Shown: positions 24,952-36,300 of the stretch, piece by piece
How the letters are laid out: the number at the start of each line of letters is the position of its first letter
How positions within the stretch are numbered: the first letter of the stretch is position 1
Assembly (NCBI RefSeq): GCF_030440595.1
Contig: NZ_CP047452.1
Span: 434,001-498,000, forward strand
Reading direction: 5' to 3'
Length of the DNA: 64,000 nucleotides
Source: Corynebacterium glucuronolyticum DSM 44120
GTDB taxonomy: Bacteria > Actinomycetota > Actinomycetes > Mycobacteriales > Mycobacteriaceae
Notes under the pieces: model-generated
Seen by the model: only the letters and a program-made list of their open reading frames with translations
Database searches by the model: none
Told to the model about the DNA's origin: nothing
Translations under genes and position numbers: made by a program

Positions 24952-26322
24952 ATGTCAAATTTTGAATATAACGCCGAGGAAAATGCCTACCTCGGTACGC
25001 CAGGTATGGCGTGTATGCACGGTGAGGCCCAGTCTTCGGACTGCTCGCCGGTTCCCGGCCCGGGTGCCGGTCCATGGGACGTCAAACACATCGATATGGG
25101 TGGCGCATGCCCGACCATCATGGTCGGGGCGGATGGCTACATCCAGGTTCTGGTGACGCAGCGTTTCGGCTCGAAGCTCACGTTCCTGCAGCCGAAGGTA
25201 GCCATCCTGGATCCAGAAAGCGGCGAGACGCTCGGTAGCTTGGAGGTGCCGAAGGGCGCTCTTCTCGGCGGTGTCTACGCCTACATCGACCACAAGGACC
25301 GCATGGTTTTCGTGGATGGTTCCAACACGCTTCTGCGCGTGGCCCACTCAGCCGACGGTCGGACCGTGTACGTGGACGAGCGTGTGTCCCTCAACCGCTT
25401 CCTGTCGCAGTACAAGGGCGACCAGGTCGTCGGCGTGGTTCCGGACTGGCAGGGCCGTGTCTGGGTCGCTTCGGCCCACGGCGCGATCGGTGTTGTAGAT
25501 GCCGATAAGCGCGAGGTTCGCTCGATCTTTCTGAAAAAGTCCCAGTCGGACTATGAGACGGTGGATAACTCGATTTCCGCGTGCCCGCAGGGTGTGTCGG
25601 TGGTCACCTCTCATGCGATCTACATGCTGGATGCGGACGAGGACGGCACCCCGGAGATTCTCTGGCACGCCCTCTACGACCGGGGAACAGCCCGCAAGCC
25701 CGGCCAGCTGTCCTGGGGCTCCGGCGCATCGCCCACGTTCTTTGGGCCGAACGGTTCGGATTACGTCATGCTCACGGATAATGCCGACGAGCAGGAGAAT
25801 CTCATCGTTTATGAGACCGCTACCGGTCGCCTTGTTGGTTCCACGGACGTGTTCCAGCCAGGAACGTCGGGCACGGAGTGCTCGGCCATCGGTGTGCAGA
25901 ACTCCATCGTCGTGGGCTCCACGTATGGCTATCCGTACCCGCGCTACCCGGAGGGTGCCGGCCCGTCCGTCCCCTCATCCGCGCTGTTTGCGCCTGGTCT
26001 CGAGCGCTATGATGTGACCCCAGCGGGGCTCAAGGACGTGTGGAAACGGAAGGATGTCTACTCGGCTGTGGTTCCACGCTTGTCGACGGCCGACGGCTAC
26101 ATCTACATCTGTGAACGCAAGCGCTTCGGCCTGGTCAACGGCTCGGTTATTTCCGGTTCGATCATCGATATGGAAACCGGCGAAACCGTCTACTCGCAGG
26201 ACTTCCCGGGGCTGGTCACCGTCTTCGGCGTCGATACGCTGCAGATGGTTGGCACGATTGATAACAACGGCACGTGGTGGCAGGGCACCATCGGCGGCAT
26301 CTTCAAGATCACAAAGAAGTAG
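24952..26322 (+). CDS. Hypothetical protein, probable beta-propeller, no signal peptide
   Basis: 456 residues. No signal peptide or membrane helix. The sequence repeats short beta segments with motifs such as VAILDPESGETLGSLEV, IGVVDADKREVRSIF, IVYETATGRLVGSTDVF and IIDMETGETVYSQDF. This D-x-x-T-G-E/R pattern at intervals suits a six- or seven-bladed propeller (PQQ/SMP-30-like). ATG has GAGGA 7 nt upstream. Followed after 6 nt by a Tat-exported protein gene, with which it forms a cassette between rplA and rplJ. Enzyme activity is not predicted; I do not recognise a family. Confidence 0.7.
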   Translation: MSNFEYNAEENAYLGTPGMACMHGEAQSSDCSPVPGPGAGPWDVKHIDMGGACPTIMVGADGYIQVLVTQRFGSKLTFLQPKVAILDPESGETLGSLEVPKGALLGGVYAYIDHKDRMVFVDGSNTLLRVAHSADGRTVYVDERVSLNRFLSQYKGDQVVGVVPDWQGRVWVASAHGAIGVVDADKREVRSIFLKKSQSDYETVDNSISACPQGVSVVTSHAIYMLDADEDGTPEILWHALYDRGTARKPGQLSWGSGASPTFFGPNGSDYVMLTDNADEQENLIVYETATGRLVGSTDVFQPGTSGTECSAIGVQNSIVVGSTYGYPYPRYPEGAGPSVPSSALFAPGLERYDVTPAGLKDVWKRKDVYSAVVPRLSTADGYIYICERKRFGLVNGSVISGSIIDMETGETVYSQDFPGLVTVFGVDTLQMVGTIDNNGTWWQGTIGGIFKITKK

Positions 26323-26328
26323 GTAGTC

Positions 26329-26868
26329 ATGACTTTCACTTTCACCCGTCGTACGTTCCTCGCCGGCTCAGCGGCCGCAGCTGCCGTTGCATCCCTCCCG
26401 GCCATCGCTGTGGCTCAGGATGCTCCGGGTATTACGTTCAAGGTCGGCTCCGTTGTCGCCGAGGGGCAGTCGTTCATGCTTCCTATCGCCGTGACGGTTA
26501 ATGTCGATACGGATCTTCCGGCCGGCACTGAGCTGACGATCTTCGCCCGCGCGTTGGACGATTCCGGTCTGGTCACCGGCCCCTCGTCTATCGCTCCTCG
26601 CTTGTCGACGATTGCCCCCACCGATGAAGGCGCAGGCGAGTACAGTTTCGCGCTCCCCGAAGACGTTCCCGCTCACACGCCGGTCACCTTCGAGCTACTG
26701 TGGAAGACCGGCCTGTTCAACTTCTCCTACATGCCCCGCACGCAGGTTTTGGCAGTTGTCGTTATCCCGGGCGAGACCTACCGCGAGGTGCAGTCGGAGG
26801 AATTCATCTATGAGGGGATCCCCGCTGCACCCATCTCGGCTGAGTCATCATCCCCGTTGTCCAGCTAG
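26329..26868 (+). CDS. Tat-exported protein of unknown function
   Basis: 179 residues. N-terminus TFTRRTFLAGSAAAAAVASL is a twin-arginine signal (Arg6-Arg7, then hydrophobic stretch, AVAQDA cleavage region near residue 31). The mature part is an all-beta-looking domain of about 140 residues, Ile/Val/Thr-rich, without Cys. Tat export implies folding, or a cofactor, before export. It starts 6 nt after the propeller gene, so the pair is co-transcribed and may act together, the first in the cytoplasm and the second outside. No known family recognised. Confidence 0.72.
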   Translation: MTFTFTRRTFLAGSAAAAAVASLPAIAVAQDAPGITFKVGSVVAEGQSFMLPIAVTVNVDTDLPAGTELTIFARALDDSGLVTGPSSIAPRLSTIAPTDEGAGEYSFALPEDVPAHTPVTFELLWKTGLFNFSYMPRTQVLAVVVIPGETYREVQSEEFIYEGIPAAPISAESSSPLSS

Positions 26869-26916
26869 TTTGCATAACTCCGGCGTGGGCTGTATGGTCA
26901 ATCCACGAAGTTTGTG

Positions 26917-27079
26917 AGGAAGCGCTTCCGGCGCTTCCTGCCCAAGTTTCACCGTAGACCGTCGGTCAGCCGAAAGGCTCGAAGGTTTCCTCATAAAACA
27001 GGAAACGGCCCACGCAGGAGTCACTTGCAACACCTTCCAATGTTTGAATTGGTTTGTGCCCTGTGCTCTTGCACGGGGC
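26917..27079 (+). promoter_or_regulatory. Structured L10 (rplJ-rplL) leader
   Basis: Three hairpins lie ahead of rplJ: AGGAAGCGC/GCGCTTCCT (26917-26939), GTTTCCT/AGGAAAC (26985-27006) and GCCCTGTGC/GCACGGGGC (27058-27079, one G-U, followed by ATTATTT). L10 leaders in many bacteria bind L10-L12 and repress translation or cause attenuation; the third hairpin could act as an attenuator. TTTGTGCCCTGTG is repeated at 27053 and 27084. Assignment as an autoregulatory leader is inference. Confidence 0.6.
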
Positions 27080-27141
27080 ATTATTTGTGCCCTGTGGCGG
27101 ACAAATGTTTTAAAAACCGTTTAATGGAAGGAGGCGAGGAA

Positions 27142-27651
27142 ATGGCAAACCCGAAGAATACTGCGGAGCTGGCCAAGCTCAAGGAATACTTTGACGAGGC
27201 TGATTCTCTGGTGCTCACCGAGTACCGTGGTCTGACTGTTCAGCAGATCACTGATTTCCGCACTGATCTCGGTAAAGACGTGAAGTACCACGTCGCCAAG
27301 AACACCCTCATCAAGCGAGCCGCAGCTGAGGCTGGCATTGAGGGCCTTGATGATCTCCTCACCGGTCCTACCGCTGTCGCCTTTATTAAGGGCGAGGCAG
27401 TGGATGCTGCCAAGGCCATGAAGAAGTTCGGCTCTACCAACGACAAGTTCGTTGTCAAGGGCGGATACATGGACGGCGCCGCTCTGGATGCCGACCAGGT
27501 CAAGGCACTTGCAGACCTCGACGACCGCGAGACCACGCTGGCCAAGCTGGCTGGCGCCCTGAAGGGCAAGATGAACCAGGCTGCAGGCCTGTTCGCTGCT
27601 CCTGCATCTCAGGTCGCACGTCTTTCCGCTGCACTGCAGGAAAAGAAGTAA
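27142..27651 (+). CDS. rplJ: 50S ribosomal protein L10
   Basis: 169 residues. Base of the L7/L12 stalk: globular rRNA-binding domain (LVLTEYRGLTVQQITDFR, VAKNTLIKRA) and a C-terminal helix that carries L12 dimers. The frame is open far upstream, but the ATG at 27142 with AAGGAGGCGAGG just before it gives the standard MANPKN start. The structured leader upstream probably mediates autoregulation. Confidence 0.96.
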   Translation: MANPKNTAELAKLKEYFDEADSLVLTEYRGLTVQQITDFRTDLGKDVKYHVAKNTLIKRAAAEAGIEGLDDLLTGPTAVAFIKGEAVDAAKAMKKFGSTNDKFVVKGGYMDGAALDADQVKALADLDDRETTLAKLAGALKGKMNQAAGLFAAPASQVARLSAALQEKK

Positions 27652-27741
27652 ATCTTCCTTTCCCCAGGGATCGAAAATTTCATCACCATTTACCTCCCCG
27701 AGCATGTGCTCGGAAAAACAAACTGAAAGGACTTGACCGTT

Positions 27742-28128
27742 ATGGCTAAGTACACCAACGAAGAGCTCATCGAAGCTTTCAAGGAAATGACCCTCATCGA
27801 GCTCTCTGAGTTCACCAAGCTGTTCGAAGAGACCTTCGACGTTACCGCTGCAGCTCCGGTTGCTGTTGCAGCTGCAGGTGCCGCCGGTGGCGACGCTCCC
27901 GCTGAGGAAGAGAAGACCGAGTTTGACGTCGTGCTCGAGGATGCCGGCGCCAAGAAGATCGGCGTGATCAAGGCTGTCCGCGAGATCGTCTCCGGCCTGG
28001 GCCTGAAGGAAGCTAAGGAGCTCGTTGAGGCTGCTCCGAAGGCTATCCTCGAGGGCGCTTCCAAGGAAGACGCTGAGGCTGCTAAGACCAAGCTCGAAGA
28101 GGCTGGCGCTTCCGTCACCCTCAAGTAG
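27742..28128 (+). CDS. rplL: 50S ribosomal protein L7/L12
   Basis: 128 residues. N-terminal dimerisation helix ([26 protein letters not shown]), Ala/Gly hinge ([16 protein letters not shown]) and C-terminal factor-binding domain ([26 protein letters not shown]). Binds EF-G, EF-Tu and IF2. ATG at 27742 with GAAAGGA upstream. Intrinsic terminator follows after 15 nt. Confidence 0.97.
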   Translation: MAKYTNEELIEAFKEMTLIELSEFTKLFEETFDVTAAAPVAVAAAGAAGGDAPAEEEKTEFDVVLEDAGAKKIGVIKAVREIVSGLGLKEAKELVEAAPKAILEGASKEDAEAAKTKLEEAGASVTLK

Positions 28129-28143
28129 TCTCTTACTGCTTTT

Positions 28144-28170
28144 CCCCCGGTTCGTGCCGGGGGATTTTTT
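28144..28170 (+). terminator. Intrinsic terminator after rplJ-rplL
   Basis: CCCCCGG/CCGGGGG 7-bp stem with TTCGTG loop, followed by ATTTTTT. Confidence 0.92.
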
Positions 28171-28196
28171 ATACCCGCAGCCATCCGCAGCGCAAA

Positions 28197-28537
28197 GCGG
28201 CCCGATTTGATTCGGCATCTCGGCTGTTGGCAAGGGTCGGGCCGTGTTCGGGATTTTTAGGTGCGCAGTGTGGCCCGACCGGCTTCGGGCTCTCGGCGGT
28301 TGGTGGGAGTTGGGCCGCATTAGGGATTGGCGGGTGCGCAGTGCGGCCCGATCGGCTCCGGGCGCTCGGCTTCGTGCACCTGTTGGGCCGCATTAGGGAT
28401 TGACAGGTGCGCAGTGTGGCCCGACCGGCTCCGGGGTGTCGGTGGTTGGTAGCAGCTGGGCCGCATTAGGGATTGGCGGGTGCGCAACGCGGCCCGACCC
28501 AACCCGGGACGGCTGCGGATTCCACCTCCTGGGCCGC
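28197..28537. repeat. Phased GCGGCCC/GGGCCGC array, 5 cores, exact 73-bp period
   Basis: Cores start at 28197, 28270, 28343, 28416 and 28489, all 49 bp; motif steps alternate 42 and 31 bp without exception. Left termini alternate GCGGCCC and GTGGCCC. The linkers share GGGCCGCATTAGGGATTG and GGTGCGCAGTG. Begins 27 nt after the rplL terminator. Confidence 0.93.
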
Positions 28538-28624
28538 ATTCGGCACTGCGCGGGTGCGCAGCGCAGCAATCACCAAGGGGGTGCGACCGATAGGCCTTGT
28601 TTGGTCCAGTGATGATGACGTGGG

Positions 28625-28655
28625 TTGAAACGGGCCGGGCATGTCAATGTACAGT
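28625..28655 (+). promoter_or_regulatory. Promoter of the DUF3068 gene (leaderless)
   Basis: TTGAAA (28625-28630), 19 nt, TACAGT (28650-28655), then 7 nt to the ATG at 28663, so transcription starts at the start codon. Confidence 0.55.
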
Positions 28656-28662
28656 GAAAGAC

Positions 28663-29580
28663 ATGCTTCCACGTTCGCGCGTAATTTCAGCTCTCCTCAT
28701 CGGCCTGGGTCTTGCTCTGCTGGTGTGGGGTTTGGTCACGCCTCGGTTTACGCTGGTGGGGGAGAACGTGCCTGTCGCCCATGGTGAGCTTACGTACACA
28801 CTGCGGGACGAGAACGCGAAGAGTCTCGCGCCGGCAGACATGGCGACCAAGGTAGAGCCGGTGGAGCGTCAACTTCATGTGGTGTACACCTCGCCCATTA
28901 CCAATGAGGAAGCGACGGTGCGGATCGGGCTGTCTGAGCGGCGGACCGAGCGGGCGACAGATTTGGACGGGCTGCTGAAGGCGGAGGTCTACAGCTACAG
29001 GCTCGATCGGATGTCGGGGAGGGCTGTGACACCCGCGACGGTTTCTGAGCAGTTGGCGAGCCCAGTTGCGACGGTAGACGTCGATGGGCTGTGGTTCGCT
29101 TTTCCCCCCAACGCGAGCGCGGAATCCTATCCTCTTTTCGACGCCACCCTCCGCGCCTCACGCCCCGCTGTCAAGCAAGCCGAGAGCGTGGTAGACGGGC
29201 GCGAGCTTGTCACCTATGTGCAGGAGTTCGAGCCGGAAACGGTGGGTGACGCTGATAGGGCGGGCCGTGTGTTGTACCATGGCGCCAGGCGCGAGTTGAT
29301 CGTCGACAAGGCTACTGGAATCATCGTCGACGTGACAGCCAAGCTGGAGGACTACTACCTCACAGATGGGCAACGTCAAGACGTTCTCCTTTTTGAGGGG
29401 GCATTAGCACCGGAAGAATCCGAAAACCTGCGCGAACTGGCAGCGGGTGTCGCGGATCCGTCGGCATGGCGCACCGCGAACTGGGTCGCGGCGGGCATCG
29501 GCGGGGTTCTGGCTTTGCTCGGTGTGCTGGGCGTTTTCGGTGCATTTGACAAACGCAGAAGAGAGCACTTTACAAATTAG
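28663..29580 (+). CDS. DUF3068 family membrane protein (PorA-type annotation)
   Basis: 305 residues. N-terminal membrane helix (9-28) and a second near the C-terminus (about 272-292) enclose a large extracytoplasmic beta-rich domain (GENVPVAHGELTYTLRDENA..., LYHGARRELIVDKATGIIVD). This is the DUF3068 layout, conserved in Corynebacteriales, without known activity; some databases label it PorA family without porin evidence. ATG at 28663 chosen for its leaderless promoter; upstream in-frame TTG has no such support. It precedes rpoB by 215 nt. Confidence 0.85.
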   Translation: MLPRSRVISALLIGLGLALLVWGLVTPRFTLVGENVPVAHGELTYTLRDENAKSLAPADMATKVEPVERQLHVVYTSPITNEEATVRIGLSERRTERATDLDGLLKAEVYSYRLDRMSGRAVTPATVSEQLASPVATVDVDGLWFAFPPNASAESYPLFDATLRASRPAVKQAESVVDGRELVTYVQEFEPETVGDADRAGRVLYHGARRELIVDKATGIIVDVTAKLEDYYLTDGQRQDVLLFEGALAPEESENLRELAAGVADPSAWRTANWVAAGIGGVLALLGVLGVFGAFDKRRREHFTN

Positions 29581-29795
29581 TCCGGATGGTCTAGGATTAT
29601 TCGTTGCGCTAGATTCGGTGGCCGTTGTTTTGAAGGCCTTGATCAGAGGAAGGCAAAAGCCGGAATTTGACAAGGTCATTCAGTGCTATCTGGGCACCGT
29701 TTCCTATAGCAGACCGAAAGCTTTACAAAACCAAGCGGTCAGGTGCTCAAATAGTGGGGTGCTTCTGGCCGCGCGAGGTGCTGGAAGGATGCATC

Positions 29796-32700
29796 TTGGC
29801 AGTCTCCCGCCAGACCAATATCAACGTTAAGAACCCTGGAGCTCCTAAGCGATACTCGTTCGCGAAGATCAAGGAGCCCATTGGGCTACCTGGATTACTA
29901 GACCTACAACTGAACTCCTTTGCTTGGCTCGTTGGTACGCCCGAGTGGCGTGAACAACAGAAGGCTGAGAAGGGTGAGGATTACAAGGTAACGAGTGGCC
30001 TTGAAGATATCCTCGAGGAGCTTTCTCCTATTCAGGACTTCTCTGGCAACATGAGCCTGTCCCTCTCGGAGCCGTACTTCGAGCAGGTCAAGGCAAGTGT
30101 TGATGAGTGTAAAGAGAAGGACATCAACTACTCTGCGCCACTGTATGTGACGGCCGAGTTTGAGAATAAGGACACCGGTGAGATTAAGTCTCAGACGGTG
30201 TTCATCGGCGATTTCCCGATGATGACCCCGAAGGGCACCTTTATTGTCAACGGCACCGAGCGTGTCGTTGTGTCTCAGCTCGTTCGTTCCCCGGGCGTGT
30301 ACTTCGATGAGACTTTGGATAAGTCCACGGAGCGCCCGCTGCACGCAGTGAAGGTTATCCCCTCCCGCGGTGCGTGGTTGGAAATCGACGTCGACAAGAA
30401 GGACACCGTCGGTGTCCGCATCGACCGTAAGCGTCGCCAGCCGGTGACTCTGCTCCTCAAGGCCCTGGGTTGGTCTGAGGAGAAGATCCGCGAGCGTTTC
30501 GGCTTCTCCGAGATTATGATGTCCACGCTGGAAAACGACGGCGCGGCTTCCGAGGACGAGGCTCTGCTCGAGATTTACCGCAAGCAGCGCCCGGGTGAGC
30601 AGCCCACGCGCGATCTTGCACAGGCATTGCTGGAGAACAGCTTCTTCAAGCCGAAGCGCTACGACCTGGCTAAGGTGGGTCGTTACAAGGTGAACCGCAA
30701 GCTCGGTCTTGGTGGCGATCACGACGGCGTGAAGACGCTGACCGAGGAAGATATCGCTACCACCATCGAGTACCTCGTTCGCCTGCATGCCGGTGAGCGG
30801 ACGATGACCTCCCCGGATGGTGTGGAGATCCCGCTCGAGACGGACGATATTGACCACTTCGGTAACCGTCGCCTGCGTACCGTGGGCGAGCTGATTCAGA
30901 ACCAGGTGCGCGTTGGTCTGGCGCGCATGGAGCGTGTGGTGCGCGAGCGCATGACCACGCAGGATGCAGAGTCGATCACGCCGACGAGCTTGATCAACGT
31001 GCGCCCCGTGAGTGCAGCTATCCGCGAATTCTTCGGAACGAGCCAGCTCTCCCAGTTCATGGATCAGAACAACTCCCTGTCCGGCCTGACGCACAAGCGT
31101 CGCCTCTCGGCTCTTGGCCCCGGTGGTCTGTCCCGTGAGCGTGCCGGCATCGAGGTTCGCGACGTGCACCCGTCCCACTACGGTCGCATGTGTCCCATTG
31201 AGACCCCTGAGGGCCCGAACATTGGCCTTATCGGTTCGCTGGCATCCTATGCCCGCGTGAACCCCTTCGGTTTCATCGAGACTCCGTACCAGAAGGTTGA
31301 AGACGGCAAGATCATTGATCAGGTCGACTACCTCACCGCCGATGAAGAGGATCGCTTCGTTATCGGTCAGGCAGATACGGAGCACGACGAGAACGGTGTT
31401 ATTACCCAGGAGCGCAATGAGGTTCGTCTGAAGGACGGCGCCATTGAGGTTGTTGGTCCGGAGGCGATCGAGTACATCGACGTGTCCCCGCGTCAGATCG
31501 TGTCTGTCGCTACTGCCATGATTCCGTTCCTCGAGCACGATGACGCTAACCGTGCCCTCATGGGTGCGAACATGCAGCGTCAGGCCGTGCCGTTGATCCG
31601 TTCCCAGTCGCCGTACGTCGGCACGGGTATGGAGGCCCCTGCCGCATACGATGCTGGCGACCTGGTCATCAACAAACACGCTGGCGTGGTCGAGAACGTC
31701 TGCGCTGACTTCATCACTGTGATGAGCGATGAGGGCAAGCGTGACACCTACCGCCTGCGCAAGTTCGAGCGCACCAACCAGAACACGTGCTACAACCAGA
31801 AGCCGCTGGTGGACATCGGAGACCGTGTGGAAAAGGGCCAGGTTATGGCCGACGGTCCGGGTACCCACGACGGCGAGATGTCCCTCGGTGTGAACCTCCT
31901 CGTGGCGTTCATGCCGTGGCAGGGCCACAACTACGAGGATGCCATCATCCTCAACCAGCGCGTGGTGGAGGAGGACCTCCTTACCTCGATCCACATCGAG
32001 GAGCACGAGATCGATGCCCGCGACACCAAGCTTGGTGCTGAGGAGATCACCCGTGAGATCCCGAACGTGTCCGAGGATGTGCTGAAGGACCTCGACGAGC
32101 GTGGCATCGTCCGCATCGGTGCAGATGTCCGCGACGGCGACATTCTCGTCGGTAAGGTCACCCCGAAGGGCGAGACCGAGCTGACTCCAGAGGAGCGCCT
32201 GCTCCGCGCCATCTTTGGTGAGAAGGCCCGCGAAGTTCGTGACACCTCTCTGAAGGTGCCGCACGGCGAGACCGGCAAGGTCATCGGTGTTTCCCGCTTC
32301 TCCCGGGACGAGGGCGACGAGCTGCCTGCGGGAGTAAACGAGATGATCCGCATCCACGTTGCCCAGAAGCGCAAGATTCAGGACGGCGATAAGCTCGCCG
32401 GCCGCCACGGCAACAAGGGTGTTGTGGGCAAGATCCTCCCGCAGGAGGACATGCCGTTCATGGAGGACGGTACCCCGATCGACATCATCCTCAACACGCA
32501 CGGTGTGCCACGTCGTATGAACATCGGTCAGGTGCTCGAGGTCCACCTCGGCTGGCTGGCGAAGGCCGGCTGGGCCATCGAAGGCGATCCGGATTGGGCC
32601 AAGCGCATCCCCGAGGAGCTGCGCAACGTCCCGGCTGACTCGCTCGTGGCAACCCCCGTCTTCGACGGTGCAACCAACGAGGAGATCGAGGGTCTGCTCG

Positions 32701-33263
32701 GCTCTACGTTGCCCGACCGCGATGGCAACCGGTTGGTTGACAAGTTCGGTAAGGCGAAGCTTTTCGACGGTCGTTCCGGCGAGCCCTTCAAGTACCCGGT
32801 CTGTGTGGGCGAGAAGTACATGCTTAAGCTGCACCACCTCGTGGACGAGAAGATCCACGCCCGCTCCACCGGCCCATACTCGATGATTACCCAGCAGCCG
32901 CTGGGTGGTAAGGCACAGTTCGGTGGCCAGCGCTTCGGCGAGATGGAGGTGTGGGCAATGCAGGCATACGGCGCTGCCTACACCCTGCAGGAGCTTCTGA
33001 CCATCAAGTCCGACGATGTGAATGGCCGTGTTCGGGTGTACGAAGCGATCGTGAAGGGTGACAACATCCCCGATCCTGGTATCCCGGAATCCTTCAAGGT
33101 GCTGCTGAAGGAGCTGCAGTCCCTGTGCCTCAACGTGGAGGTTCTGTCCGCTGACGGAACGCCTGTTGAGCTCAGCGGTGCAGATGACGACGAGTTCGAA
33201 TCGGCTAGTGCGTCCCTGGGCATTAACCTGTCCCGTGACGAGCGCGCAGACGATATCGCATAG
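29796..33263 (+). CDS. rpoB: DNA-directed RNA polymerase subunit beta
   Basis: 1155 residues from TTG at 29796, which has GGAAGG 7 nt upstream. A GTG at 29778 ([13 protein letters not shown]) is in frame and often annotated, but it has no ribosome site, and the same choice in mycobacteria was moved to the TTG. The rifampicin pocket [16 protein letters not shown]...[14 protein letters not shown] is wild type, with the usual Asp, His and Ser positions. [10 protein letters not shown] and the C-terminal [20 protein letters not shown] clamp region are intact. Forms the catalytic core with RpoC, encoded 97 nt downstream. Confidence 0.97.
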   Translation: MAVSRQTNINVKNPGAPKRYSFAKIKEPIGLPGLLDLQLNSFAWLVGTPEWREQQKAEKGEDYKVTSGLEDILEELSPIQDFSGNMSLSLSEPYFEQVKASVDECKEKDINYSAPLYVTAEFENKDTGEIKSQTVFIGDFPMMTPKGTFIVNGTERVVVSQLVRSPGVYFDETLDKSTERPLHAVKVIPSRGAWLEIDVDKKDTVGVRIDRKRRQPVTLLLKALGWSEEKIRERFGFSEIMMSTLENDGAASEDEALLEIYRKQRPGEQPTRDLAQALLENSFFKPKRYDLAKVGRYKVNRKLGLGGDHDGVKTLTEEDIATTIEYLVRLHAGERTMTSPDGVEIPLETDDIDHFGNRRLRTVGELIQNQVRVGLARMERVVRERMTTQDAESITPTSLINVRPVSAAIREFFGTSQLSQFMDQNNSLSGLTHKRRLSALGPGGLSRERAGIEVRDVHPSHYGRMCPIETPEGPNIGLIGSLASYARVNPFGFIETPYQKVEDGKIIDQVDYLTADEEDRFVIGQADTEHDENGVITQERNEVRLKDGAIEVVGPEAIEYIDVSPRQIVSVATAMIPFLEHDDANRALMGANMQRQAVPLIRSQSPYVGTGMEAPAAYDAGDLVINKHAGVVENVCADFITVMSDEGKRDTYRLRKFERTNQNTCYNQKPLVDIGDRVEKGQVMADGPGTHDGEMSLGVNLLVAFMPWQGHNYEDAIILNQRVVEEDLLTSIHIEEHEIDARDTKLGAEEITREIPNVSEDVLKDLDERGIVRIGADVRDGDILVGKVTPKGETELTPEERLLRAIFGEKAREVRDTSLKVPHGETGKVIGVSRFSRDEGDELPAGVNEMIRIHVAQKRKIQDGDKLAGRHGNKGVVGKILPQEDMPFMEDGTPIDIILNTHGVPRRMNIGQVLEVHLGWLAKAGWAIEGDPDWAKRIPEELRNVPADSLVATPVFDGATNEEIEGLLGSTLPDRDGNRLVDKFGKAKLFDGRSGEPFKYPVCVGEKYMLKLHHLVDEKIHARSTGPYSMITQQPLGGKAQFGGQRFGEMEVWAMQAYGAAYTLQELLTIKSDDVNGRVRVYEAIVKGDNIPDPGIPESFKVLLKELQSLCLNVEVLSADGTPVELSGADDDEFESASASLGINLSRDERADDIA

Positions 33264-33326
33264 CAGGTAGGCGGGTACATCCCGCCTGCATTCGAACCGA
33301 AAATTACTCTTAAAAAGACGAAAAGC

Positions 33327-33345
33327 CTCGTGTGAAAGACACGAG
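33327..33345 (+). other. Hairpin between rpoB and rpoC
   Basis: CTCGTGT/ACACGAG 7-bp stem with a GAAAG loop, ending 15 nt before the rpoC GTG; GTGAAAGG follows as ribosome site. No U-run, so not a terminator. Possible processing or stability element. A second small stem, GGCGGG/CCCGCC, lies at 33268-33285. Confidence 0.5.
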
Positions 33346-33360
33346 TGAAAGGTTTTAACT

Positions 33361-36300
33361 GTGCTCGACGTCAACTACTTTGACGAACTCCGCATCGGCC
33401 TTGCCTCCGCTGACGACATCCGTCGTTGGTCCAAGGGCGAGGTGAAGAAGCCGGAGACCATTAACTACCGCACCCTGAAGCCAGAGAAGGACGGCCTGTT
33501 CTGCGAGCGTATCTTCGGACCTACCCGCGACTGGGAGTGCCAGTGCGGTAAGTACAAGCGCGTCCGCTACAAGGGCATTATCTGTGAGCGCTGTGGCGTT
33601 GAGGTGACCAAGTCCAAGGTGCGCCGTGAGCGCATGGGCCACATTGAGCTCGCCGCCCCGGTTACGCACATCTGGTACTTCAAGGGTGTTCCCTCCCGCC
33701 TGGGCTACCTTCTGGATCTCGCTCCGAAGGACTTGGAGCGCGTGATTTACTTCGCAGCCAACATCATCACCACCGTTGATGAGGAGGCTCGCCACGACGA
33801 CCTCACCACGCTTGAGGCAGACATGCTTCTGGAGAAGAAGGATGTTGAGGCTGACGCAGAAGAGGAGATCCAGGAGCGCGCTCAGAAGCTCGAAGAGGAC
33901 CTCGCTGAGCTGGAGGCAAACGGCGCTAAGGCGGATGCCCGCAAGAAGGTTCAGTCCGCCGCGAACCGTGAGATGACCCACATCCGCCAGGCCGCTGAGC
34001 GCGAGATTGAGCGTCTCGACGAGATCTGGAACACCTTTGTCAAGCTTGCCCCGAAGCAGATGATCATCGATGAGACCATCTACGAAGAGCTCGTAGACCG
34101 CTACGAGGATTACTTCACCGGCGGCATGGGCGCTGAGGCTATCCAGACCCTCGTGCGTAACTTTGACCTCGATGCTGAGGCGGAGAACCTCCGCACCATC
34201 ATCAAGGAGGGCAAGGGCCAAAAGAAGATGCGTGCCCTCAAGCGCCTCAAGGTTGTCGCCGCGTTCCAGCGCTCCGGCAACGATCCGGCCTCGATGATTC
34301 TGGATTGCATCCCGGTCATCCCGCCGGAGCTGCGCCCGATGGTGCAGCTCGATGGTGGCCGCTTCGCCACCTCTGACCTCAACGACCTCTACCGGCGTGT
34401 GATCAACCGCAACAACCGCCTCAAGCGCATGATTGACCTCGGAGCGCCCGAGATCATCGTCAACAACGAGAAGCGCATGCTGCAGGAATCCGTCGACGCG
34501 CTGTTCGACAACGGCCGTCACGGCCGTGCCGTCACTGGTCCGGGTAACCGTGCCCTCAAGTCGCTGAGCGACCTGCTCAAGGGCAAGCAGGGCCGTTTCC
34601 GTCAGAACCTGCTGGGTAAGCGTGTTGACTACTCCGGCCGTTCCGTGATTATCGTTGGCCCGCAGCTGAAGCTGCACGAATGCGGTCTGCCTAAGCTCAT
34701 GGCACTTGAGCTGTTTAAGCCGTTCGTGATGAAGCGCCTCGTGGAAAACGAGTACGCGCAGAACATCAAGAGCGCGAAGCGCATGGTGGAGCGCCAGCGT
34801 CCCGAGGTGTGGGACGTGCTGGAAGAGGCCATTTCCGAGCACCCGGTGATGCTGAACCGTGCACCGACGCTGCACCGCCTCGGCATTCAGGCCTTCGAGC
34901 CGAAGCTCGTCGAGGGCAAGGCTATCCAGCTGCACCCGCTGGCCTGTGAGGCTTTCAACGCCGACTTCGACGGTGACCAGATGGCTGTTCACCTGCCGCT
35001 GTCCGCTGAGGCACAGGCCGAGGCCCGCATCCTGATGCTGGCTTCCAACAACATTTTGTCCCCGGCATCCGGTAAGCCGCTGGCTATGCCACGTCTGGAC
35101 ATGGTGACCGGCCTCTACTTCCTCACGATGGATAAGCGCGAGGATGAGATTGGTGGCCAGGGCCGTTATAAGTCGGCGACCACGGATCACCCGGCCGAGG
35201 GCGAGTACTCCTCCGTGGCGGAGGCCATCATGGCCTACGACCGCGAGCAGATTGGCCTGCAGGCACCGATCCGCGTGCGCATCTCGCACCTGCGCCCGCC
35301 GGCAGACATCGAGGCAGAACAGTTCCCCGATGGCTGGCAGCGTGGTGACACGTGGACGGCGATGACAACGCTCGGTCGCATCTACTTCAACGAGCTGCTG
35401 CCGTGGAACTACCCCTACCTCGAGGGCGTCATGGTCCGTAAGGGCGGCGGAGAGGGCAAGATCCTCCTCGGTGACGTGATTAACGATCTGGCCGCCAAGT
35501 ACCCGATGATCACCATCGCGCAGACGGTGGACAAGATGAAGGACTGTGGCTTCTACTGGGCCACCCGTTCCGGCGTTACCATCACCATGAGTGACGTGCT
35601 TGTTCTCCCGAACAAGAAGGAGATCCTCGAGCGCTACGAGAAGGCAGCTGCCGAGGTCGAGAACAAGTACTGGGTCAAGGGTGCCCTTACCCAGCGCGAG
35701 CGCTACGACCGCCTGGTGGAGCTGTGGAAGGACGCTACCGACGTCGTCGGTAAGGCAGTGGAGAACCTGTACCCGGATGACAACCCGATTCCGATGATCG
35801 TGAAGTCGGGTGCTGCCGGTAACATGCGCCAGCTGTGGACCCTGGCCGGCATGAAGGGCATGGTTGTGAACTCCCGCGGCGAGTACATCACCCGCCCGAT
35901 TAAGACATCGTTCCGTGAAGGTCTGAACGTGTTGGAGTACTTCAACAACTCCCACGGTTCCCGTAAGGGCCTGGCCGATACGGCTCTGCGTACCGCTGAC
36001 TCCGGTTACCTCACCCGTCGTCTCGTGGACGTGGCACAGGATGTCATCGTCCGAGAGGAGGACTGTGGCACCCACCAGGGTGTTCGCGTCGCTGTCTGCC
36101 ACGCGCAGCGCGACTCCGAGGGCACCATTGTGGGCTACGAGCGCGACGGTCTCATCGAAACGTCCGTTTCTGGTCGTGTCCTCGCGCAGGATGCCACCGA
36201 TGCTGACGGCAACGTTGTGCTCGAGGCCGGTGCAGACCTGACGGATATGAACATCGACACCCTGGTGGACAAGGGCGTTGAGGAGATCAAGGTACGCTCC

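Noticed and set aside
28169..28502. Repetitive short frames in the rplL-DUF3068 gap
   Set aside because: Translations of the 73-bp repeat array; conservation is in DNA spacing, not codons.
29667..29692. TTGACA as rpoB promoter
   Set aside because: An exact -35 word, but no acceptable -10 at 16-19 nt; left unassigned.
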